DNA of 64,000 nucleotides from Alnus glutinosa (Eukaryota; Streptophyta; Magnoliopsida; Fagales; Betulaceae). Under the pieces are notes generated by a model. It worked only from the letters and a program-made list of their open reading frames with translations. It was not told the origin of the DNA and searched no databases. The translations under genes were made by a program, and so were the position numbers. Location of the stretch: contig NC_084894.1 of NCBI RefSeq assembly GCF_958979055.1, positions 24,459,616-24,523,615 of the forward strand, given 5' to 3'. This document shows, one piece after another, positions 57,001-64,000 of this stretch (position 1 is its first letter; the number at the start of each line of letters is the position of its first letter).

Positions 57001-57128
57001 GAATAAAGCTAAAGAGAGTAGAATTAATAGCAGTTTTTCAAAGAAAAACGAGAAAAGTAAAAAATGGCGGGAAAACATAGTACCGGAGTTCTGTTAACAG
57101 TTCCGACAGTTGAAACCGTGGCAGCCAT
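54060..57128 (-). CDS. RCA: Rubisco activase, long (alpha-type) form, seven exons
   Basis: A chloroplast AAA+ ATPase that removes inhibitory sugar phosphates from Rubisco. Exons (minus strand): 57128-57084, 56697-56381, 56294-56189, 55833-55748, 55637-55165, 54584-54303, 54169-54060. All introns are GT...AG and phases agree, giving 1419 nt and 472 aa. The N-terminal transit peptide begins [15 protein letters not shown]. Walker A GGKGQGKS is at ~150-157, Walker [10 protein letters not shown] at ~210-218, and the [19 protein letters not shown] region follows. The last exon encodes the alpha-type tail with two cysteines (~451 and ~470, EGCTDPS...DNGSCQY), the redox-switch pair of this isoform. 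Nothing is broken. Retention of the last intron would give a TAG one codon after the junction (FYG-stop) and a shorter, redox-insensitive form. Confidence 0.95.
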
Positions 57129-57247
57129 GGATTGCTGGTGGCTGTGATCAAAGTAATTGAAGTTTGAAACCGCTGATCGGGGCTTTATGATTCAGTTATT
57201 GAAGAGCTTTTAAGTGTTTGAAGAAATTGGAGAAGCTGATCCCTTTG

Positions 57248-57300
57248 GTTTATGGATTCCTAACGGCCACAAATTTCGGATTGGCTTACTGAAACGTGGC
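57248..57300 (-). promoter_or_regulatory. Candidate RCA promoter elements
   Basis: Reading towards the gene: GCCACGTTTC (ACGT core, 57300-57291), CCAAT (57284-57280) and a weak TATA-like CCATAAACC (57256-57248), about 120-170 bases before the start codon. The motif order is plausible for a light-regulated gene; binding is not shown. Confidence 0.35.
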
Positions 57301-57455
57301 AGTCTTGGAGGCAACCGGTGGTCAATTATGGACAAAAGCGACCGTTCCGTTTAGTTGATATTTATTTTCTCCGGTTCGGATACGTAACGTGATATTTAAA
57401 AATAACGATTATAAAATTTGTAATTTAAAAAGGCTTTTTTTTTTCTTTTTTTTTC

Positions 57456-57487
<32 letters not shown>

Positions 57488-57861
57488 GTTAAATATATAT
57501 TAAAATATAATTTAACCTTTAAAATTATACTTTAACGTTTTAAAAACACAACAATTTTATTTGCGATTTGAAAACAAAGGTTTTATACGTGTTCCAATTA
57601 TAAATTTTTAAAAACGTACTCTCAAACAAACATTTTTTGTAATTTAATTTTAAATTTCAATGACAAATGCACTCTTAAACTAGGATTTTTTTTTTTTTTT
57701 TTCCTTTCAGTCACCAAAATTATTTAAGAAACTAATCTGGACGGTAATGAAAAGCTAGATTGAGGTGCTGAACAATTATCACATTGAAACAACGGAGGAA
57801 ATTGGGTTATCACAAAAGTAATGATTGACACCTAAAAATATGGGTTAAGGATTATCTCAAA

Positions 57862-58395
57862 TTATTTGTTTGAATTTGAGAGAATTCGTGCATGTGATTA
57901 TAAGATAGGGATAATTACATTTAACCCCCTGATTTATCCACGGTGTGGCGATTTACCCCCCAATGTACTAAAATTGGTACATGACACCCCCGAACTTGCC
58001 AACGTGTGGCAAAATCAACCTTCTGTCCAATCGACCGTTCGTTTGGACGGAAAATCGGTCACGTGACTTGGGGAAGGTCTTTGTCTTAAACGATCACGTG
58101 ACTTGCACGTGACCGATTTTCCGTCCAAACGAACGGTCGATTGGACGGAAGGTTGATTTTGCCACACGTTGGCAAGTTCGGGGGGATCATGTACCAATTT
58201 TGGTACATTGGGAGGTAAATCGCCACATCGTGGATAAATTAGGGGGGTTAAGTATAATTATCCCTATAAGATACCACTTAGAAGATCAATTTGACCGGAT
58301 AAGTGATTAGACAGCTCAATTTTTATCTGATCATGTAAGTTTTATAAATGATCTCTCATAAGCATTTGTTCAAATTTTTTCAAATTCAAATAAAT
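57862..58395. mobile_element. MITE interrupted by a younger MITE
   Basis: The outer ends (ATTTGTTTGAATTTGAGAG at the left, TTCAAATTCAAATAAAT at the right) are inverted. They match complete relatives at 58648-58822 and 26975-27130. The inner element at 57908-58264 splits it. Confidence 0.75.
57908..58264. mobile_element. Palindromic MITE, Mutator-like (perfect 9-bp duplication), G-box rich
   Basis: A 357-bp element, GGGATAATTAC...TAATTATCCC, nearly palindromic over its full length. It is flanked by TATAAGATA at 57899-57907 and 58265-58273. It carries several CACGTG cores (near 58060, 58085 and 58105). Confidence 0.9.
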
Positions 58396-59700
58396 AAGAT
58401 TATATTAAAAAAAATACAAGACCATATTAATGACTATTTCCGTTTCAGAAAACATGAATAAAGTATTGTATTTTCACGAAATTAATGATCAATAGAATTT
58501 TACACAATTAATATGATTTAGAGAGAGAATAAGAACTTTACACAATTTTTAATCTGACACGTTTTTCAAACTAAATGGAGTGGATATAAGTAAGCTCAAT
58601 CAGCCTTTGCATGAAAAATGGAAATTTCATATTATGATGGTATATAATTATTTGTTTAAATTTGAGAAAATTTAGGTAAGTGATTATAATACACTACTTA
58701 TAGGACCTACCTGACCAAATAAAAATTGGGTTATCAAACCATTTATTCGGTCAGGTGAGTCCCATAAGTGGTCTTCTACAATCACCTACTCAAATTCTGT
58801 CAAATTCAGATAAATAATTGTAGACGATCCTGATCTAAAAAATGGAGTACTTGTCGAATGGATCACTAGCATCAGCTGAATATTGAAAGTCGATAGTCCG
58901 AGCCTATGACACACCCTTAAACACAAGCCTAAAAGTGCTACACGAGCACAACATATCGCATTCCTTCATCCCCACATGGCCACGTTTGTAGTAAAACAGT
59001 CATAGTGGCATAGGATCGAGATTCACTACAATTTTAAAAAAAAAATGATAGATTCTAAAATTATGTAAATTTAGGTTGTTGCTTATGCCAAATGGCATGA
59101 AAATTTACCGAGGTATAAAAAAAATTCTGCCAAAAGATTTTTTCTTCACTTTTAAAGAGACTTCTTCTTTAGTACACCAAAATATATATATATATATATA
59201 TATATATTTTCTCAAGACCTTTTTACAAAATAAAACACAAGAATCTAATGAAAATATATTTAATTCTCATTAATAATATATCATATTTTTATTAGGTAGC
59301 ATTTTTCAAATTGTTTAATGCAAAAAACTACGTGAATTCAAGTAATTTGAAAATTTACCATTTCTATGAAATGGTAGAAAATCTTTAGACAGCATGATCT
59401 TTATCGATTTCCATATTAATTGATCTCACCATTAATTGGTGATTGATTATCAAATCAATGCTCCACATCTCACTAGTCAATTATAGAAGAAGCGGTTAAT
59501 GATTTAGTTGAGGTGATATCTACTATTTTGGACCCTAGCTCAGATTTCACTTACTTGACATGTATGGCAAAATCTAAGTCACAAATGTCGTTACAATTAT
59601 CATCTGTCTGTTCTGAAATTATTTCGATCAAAATTTTAAAAATCACCTCATTTTTAAAGTGACACAAAAGAAACTTCTAACGTTACTCTCTTTTCCACTC
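58396..59700. other. Intergenic with a MITE and microsatellite
   Basis: 58648-58822 is a complete relative of the MITE at 57862 (ATTTGTTTAAATTTGAG... / ...CAAATTCAGATAAAT). An (AT)n tract lies at 59181-59209. No gene. Confidence 0.65.
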
Positions 59701-59739
59701 TCGGTTCCTTAGCCACCCCTCCCCTGCGCGAGATCGGTT

Positions 59740-60005
59740 AAGGCTAATTTTGATGTTGCAGCAGTTGTGCTAAGTAACTCCAATGGCAACATTATCTCAG
59801 CCATTAACCGAAAGCTGCATTCAGTGGATGTTAGGGGCAGCTCAAGCGACACTTCTTGCAGTCCGATTGGCTACCTCGGAGGGCTGTAATTCTGTATTAC
59901 TGGAAGGGGGATTCTTTTTTCCCATCATTGCTGATATTCGCAAGCACCTGCTGTTTATTGGAAGATGGAGTGCGCGCCGATTTTCGTGTCCACCACGTAC
60001 ACTGT
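59740..60005 (+). pseudogene. LINE RNase H-domain relic
   Basis: The plus strand reads ANFDVAAVVLSNSNGNIISA, then INRKLHSVDV. After a frameshift it reads GAAQATLLAVRLATSEGCNS then VLLEG. This is the RNase H-like domain found at the end of plant LINE polyproteins and related RVT_3 proteins. The usual acidic residue in the GEAQA-type helix is Ala here. A tail to about 60130 may be the LINE 3' end. Dead. Confidence 0.7.
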
Positions 60006-61344
60006 AAAGTAGGCGGCTTCAAACTTAATTAGTGTCTGAAAAAATTTCCAATTCCTCTTCTTCTTTTTTTCTTCTATTGAGATCAACGGTGGAAAAGATC
60101 CCCTTATTTCGTTCCCCAACCTCAATTTTCTTGGTTTTTTTTTTTAATAATTGAATAAGAAAAGAGTTAAAAGAAGGATCATTCATTTTCTTTATTCGAA
60201 AGAAAAAAGAAGTGAATAATCCTTAAAACAAAAAATAGGATGGGCTTCTCAACAATAGACCCAACATAAACTAAAATAATGTATAAAAATTACAATACAT
60301 AAGAAATAGCTCAAACAAATGACTTGATCATCTCAAAGGGCTGCACAAGGCGATTACAAAAGCAAAATGAGCACAGATTAAGACGATTCTATCTAAACCC
60401 CCACTTGGAATCAATAGCAATCATCCGAAAGAAGCTGAAGCCGAATATGCGTTGTCATAATCCGATGTAGGGTCCGCAAGAAAGAGATGATGTTTTTCTC
60501 TTCACCACAGTAAGTAATGTTTCTCACCTAAAAATACCAAAAAAAAAAAAAAATTGTTTTTTGTTATTTTGCTTTTTTATTTCTCTAAGTAAGATAAGGA
60601 TAATATTAATAAAAAATAAAACTACAATAGCAAGGGGTGAGAGACCCCAACAAACACCCCAACAAACACTCCAATACAATCATATATAATAGTCAAAGAA
60701 ATAGATCCAAAATGATCTGGTCCCATAGTTTTTTTGACAAAATTAAAGGCTAATTAAAGAGAGGGTTGTCTTGATGGTGGTTCATGAAGTAATCCAATGG
60801 TTGGACCACTGAATCGTCTTTTGCATATGAGATCTTCGGCACAATAGTGTGCACTGACGACGACTTCGATAAAACGATCGATGAAGATCACCTTCTTTGT
60901 GTTCTTGGATCAAGGAGCAGATATGCTCCGCAGTAACTCTGAACAAAAGAGAGAATCACTTTCAAGGTGAGAATGGACTCTTGGAATTGAAGGATAAGCA
61001 GATTCTAGACGCCATAGAATATATCTATCACATTATTTGTTTATGTTTTGTAATATTCTTTTCATGGGTACGTAGAAGATATTATAGCAATATATAATAT
61101 ACCTATAAAAGACGGATCCTATATATAATCGATTTTGTTGACCAATGATATTAATTTAGACCACTCAACTAACGATAATTTTGCTAAATAACATTCTATT
61201 TGAAAAGAAGAGGTCATATCTCTAGGATTTCCAACTACTCTCCTTTTGTCTTTTTTGACATACATATATTGCAAGTAGATGAAGATGACAGGACTAAAAG
61301 AAGTTAATTTAATACAGTATCTTATTTAAATGATCCCTTCTCCC

Positions 61345-61376
<32 letters not shown>

Positions 61377-62072
61377 AGACACTTGGCAAATGATGCCAAT
61401 TATATCGCCTTGATATTTTGGGCACAATGAAAGCCCATGCATGCAGGTTGAATTTTCGCATGAAACCAGCATCCAAAACTTCCCTTTCTTTCTTTTATCA
61501 CGCGGACGAAAATTCACTGAAGGTACGTCGTCTACACCCCTGAATGAAATATATTTTCCGAGATTAACATGCAATTAAGCGACTGCCTATAGATAGCTAC
61601 CAAATGAAATTGCTACCAATAATTCATTGTAAATTTGTAATGCAAATTGATGTTTTACACAGTTAATATTGTTTGAGTATTTATATGGGTCCCGCATGTG
61701 TATACACATATTGGCACTGGAATTTTTCTTCTATTTGATTGACTTTATTCCGAATTAAGGTATGGGCAAAGACTATTCAAGAAGGTACGTAGTTCAGGAA
61801 AAATAAATTTTCTATCGTACGTAGTTTTAAAAAAATATAAATGCTTTGTTGGTTTCAATAAATGCCGGTCCTCCTAGCCTTTGAAGGTCAATTAACCTTG
61901 GAATGAATATTTCAAAAAAAAATCATGGTCAACGTAGCAGTCGGCAAGGGTGGTGCATATCGCCTGTTTTGTACGCGGTTCACGTTTTTTTGGCAACAGG
62001 GCGCCCGGTGGTGAGTAAAACGACTTTTCCAATCAAAATTCCAAGTTCTCACAAACTTTCCCTCTTTTTCCA
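60006..62072. other. Intergenic upstream of kinase E
   Basis: 60140-61320 holds nothing I recognise. From about 61370 to 62072 it resembles the upstream modules of kinases C and D (GGGCACAATGAAAGCCCATG, GAAACCAGCATCCAAAACTT). It lacks the TTTACAAAAAGCAGG leader. Long A runs lie near 61346-61374. Confidence 0.6.
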
Positions 62073-64000
62073 ATGGCAGTAGTTCTTAGATCACTTCATT
62101 TTCTGATACTTGTCTATGTTTCCTACATTCCCTTGGCCCTTACTCAGGATGTAAACCAGTTCATCTACAATGGCTTCCACGATCAAGCCAATGTGCGTCT
62201 TGATGGAATCGCAGAAATCCACAGCAATGGTCTATTGCAGCTAACCAACCTTTCACGCCAAGAAGTTGGTCGTGCTTTCTGTCACTTCCCAATGAAATTC
62301 AACACAACTTCATCCGATCTAACTTCATCTCTTTCATTTTCTACCAACTTTGTGTTTGCCATTGTTCCTGAAGTGAAAAACCTTGGTGGTCACGACATTT
62401 CCTTCACCATCAGTCCCTCTAGAGACTTCTCCCATGCTCTATTAAACCGTTATCTGGGCCTCTTCAATAATTCAAATAACGGCCTTTCTACAAACCACAT
62501 CTTGGCCATTGAGCTTGACACTGTTTCAGACCCTGAATTTGGAGATATTACAATGAATCATGTGGGAATCGATGTGAACGGCATGAAGTCAGTTGCATCA
62601 GCTCCTGCAATGTATTTCTCCAATAAAGAAGGGAAGAATATAAACTTGGATCTCATGAGTGGGAATCCAATGCATCTTTGGATAGACTATGATGAAGCTG
62701 AAAAGTTACTGAATGTAACTCTTGCCCCAACCACAATCCCAAAACCAAACAGGCCTCTCTTGTCAACACACATCGACCTGTCTCAAATTCTCTTGGAATC
62801 CATGTATGTTGGTTTCTCTTCAGCGACAGGTACACTTGCAAGTGACCACTACATTCTTGGATGGAGCTTTAATAAAAGTGGACCATCACAAAGCCTTGGT
62901 GTTTCAAGCCTTCCTCCACTTCCCCGAGAGAGGAAAAGGAAAGATAAACCAAGCCTAATGATCATGACTGTCCTCATAGCAGTAACACTTGTGCTGATAA
63001 CCGTCATCGGAGCTGCTTACATTTTGAGGAGGAAGAAATATGAAGAAATACGAGAAGATTGGGAAGAGGAGTATGGCCCCCACAGGTTCAGCTATAAGAA
63101 TCTCCACAAAGCAACCAAAGGTTTCAAAGACACAGAGCTTCTTGGAGAAGGAGGTTTTGGAAAGGTTTATATTGGAACACTTCGTTCGTCTAATGTACAA
63201 ATTGCAGTAAAGAGAATCTCCCATGATTCCAAACAAGGGATGAAGGAATTTGTGGCTGAGATCATTAGCATGGGAAGAATGAGGCATAGGAACTTGGTGC
63301 AGCTCTTGGGTTATTGCCGGCGAAGGGGAGAACTCCTCTTGGTGTATGATTATATGCCCAACGGAAGCCTTGACAGGTTCTTATATAGCAATGAAAAAAC
63401 AAACCTTAACTGGGTTCAACGATTTCGAATAATCAAAGGAGTAGCATCTGGCCTTCTTTACCTCCATGAAGAGTGGGAACAGGTTGTTCTACACCGAGAT
63501 GTAAAAGCAAGCAATGTTCTTTTGGATGCTGGATTAAATGGAAGGCTGGGAGATTTCGGCCTTGCGAAATTATACGACCATGGTACTAATCCCCAAACCA
63601 CCCGTGTGGTTGGGACTGTAGGTTATTTGGCTCCGGAGCTTACTAGAACAGGGAGGGCGACCACTTGCAGTGATGTCTATGCTTTTGGGGCTTTCTTGCT
63701 CGAAGTGGCTTGTGGAAGAAGGCCTATAGAGCTACAGGCTGAGGGACTGCTTGAACAGGTGTTTTTGGTTGATTGGGTCACTGAGTGCTGTAGAAGAGGA
63801 GCTATCCTTGACACTAGTGATCCCAGATTGGAAGGTAATTATGTGGTGGAGGAAATGGAAATGGTTTTGAAACTAGGCCTATTTTGCTCACATGCAATAC
63901 CAGCTTGTAGGCCTAGCATGAAGCAAGTGGTGCAGTTTTTGGATGGTGATGCTGATCTGCGGGAATTACCATATTACAGTGCTTATTTTGGTGCATTTAC
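62073..64000 (+). CDS. L-type lectin receptor-like kinase E (LecRK class IV-like), 3' end outside window
   Basis: From ATG 62073 the frame is open for 642 codons to the window edge; only about the last 30 residues are missing. Signal peptide ~1-24 (PLALT); lectin ~25-275, where the metal-site Asn is Asp (LDTVSDPEFGD) and an extra residue precedes QANVRLDG. The membrane span is ~295-317. The kinase motifs are all present: GEGGFGKVY, IAVKR, HRDVKASN, DFGLA, APE. It shares with C an inserted GLLEQ-type segment after IELQAE. It is the most diverged intact member, yet no stop or frameshift is seen. Activity of the lectin metal site is uncertain. Confidence 0.92.
   Translation, partial: MAVVLRSLHFLILVYVSYIPLALTQDVNQFIYNGFHDQANVRLDGIAEIHSNGLLQLTNLSRQEVGRAFCHFPMKFNTTSSDLTSSLSFSTNFVFAIVPEVKNLGGHDISFTISPSRDFSHALLNRYLGLFNNSNNGLSTNHILAIELDTVSDPEFGDITMNHVGIDVNGMKSVASAPAMYFSNKEGKNINLDLMSGNPMHLWIDYDEAEKLLNVTLAPTTIPKPNRPLLSTHIDLSQILLESMYVGFSSATGTLASDHYILGWSFNKSGPSQSLGVSSLPPLPRERKRKDKPSLMIMTVLIAVTLVLITVIGAAYILRRKKYEEIREDWEEEYGPHRFSYKNLHKATKGFKDTELLGEGGFGKVYIGTLRSSNVQIAVKRISHDSKQGMKEFVAEIISMGRMRHRNLVQLLGYCRRRGELLLVYDYMPNGSLDRFLYSNEKTNLNWVQRFRIIKGVASGLLYLHEEWEQVVLHRDVKASNVLLDAGLNGRLGDFGLAKLYDHGTNPQTTRVVGTVGYLAPELTRTGRATTCSDVYAFGAFLLEVACGRRPIELQAEGLLEQVFLVDWVTECCRRGAILDTSDPRLEGNYVVEEMEMVLKLGLFCSHAIPACRPSMKQVVQFLDGDADLRELPYYSAYFGAF

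Overview
The window looks like nuclear DNA of a dicot plant, probably a woody rosid (the species is not determined). The evidence is AT-rich intergenic DNA packed with small transposons, a split nuclear gene for Rubisco activase, intronless L-type lectin receptor kinases and an integrated plant pararetrovirus. I recognised no bacterial-type gene, CRISPR array, tRNA or rRNA.

Layout. 1-4.94 kb: a decayed Caulimoviridae copy on the minus strand. 5.1-5.7 kb: remains of an LRR receptor kinase. 7.3-9.4 kb: an orphan lectin-kinase 3' flank with a Mutator-like element inserted in it; the element carries a captured AAA-ATPase fragment. 9.45-26.8 kb: a tandemly duplicated two-gene unit, each copy holding one truncated lectin-kinase pseudogene (12858, 21606) and one intact lectin receptor kinase (A at 14816, B at 24319). 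26.8-36.6 kb: transposons, a dead LTI65/CAP160-like gene and a partial third copy of the unit, leading to kinase C at 36687. 39.7-42.7 kb: a solo LTR of about 3 kb just downstream of C. 46.0-48.0 kb: kinase D. 48.6-50.3 kb: promoter relics and a lectin stub of a lost copy. 51.4-53.9 kb: a RIN4/NOI-like terminal exon, a copia LTR, a small hairpin element, an unrecognised ORF and a PIF-like element. 54.06-57.13 kb: a complete seven-exon Rubisco activase gene (minus strand, 472 aa). 57.9-60.1 kb: nested MITEs and LINE RNase H debris. 62.07 kb to the end: kinase E, open to the window edge.

The biology is that of a young, still rearranging receptor cluster. Five intact paralogues (signal peptide, legume lectin, membrane span, RD-type kinase) have multiplied by unequal exchange and keep similar upstream modules, some with W-box cores. 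The same solo LTR with the same target-site duplication recurs in three blocks, and several MITEs have matching empty sites in the sister block, so the order of events can be read. Rubisco activase is an unrelated housekeeping gene of chloroplast carbon fixation inside the array. I found no wholly new system. The most unusual items are the duplicated unit with its built-in markers, the gene-capturing Mutator element, the secreted half-lectin pseudogene product and the intron-retention route to a short activase.
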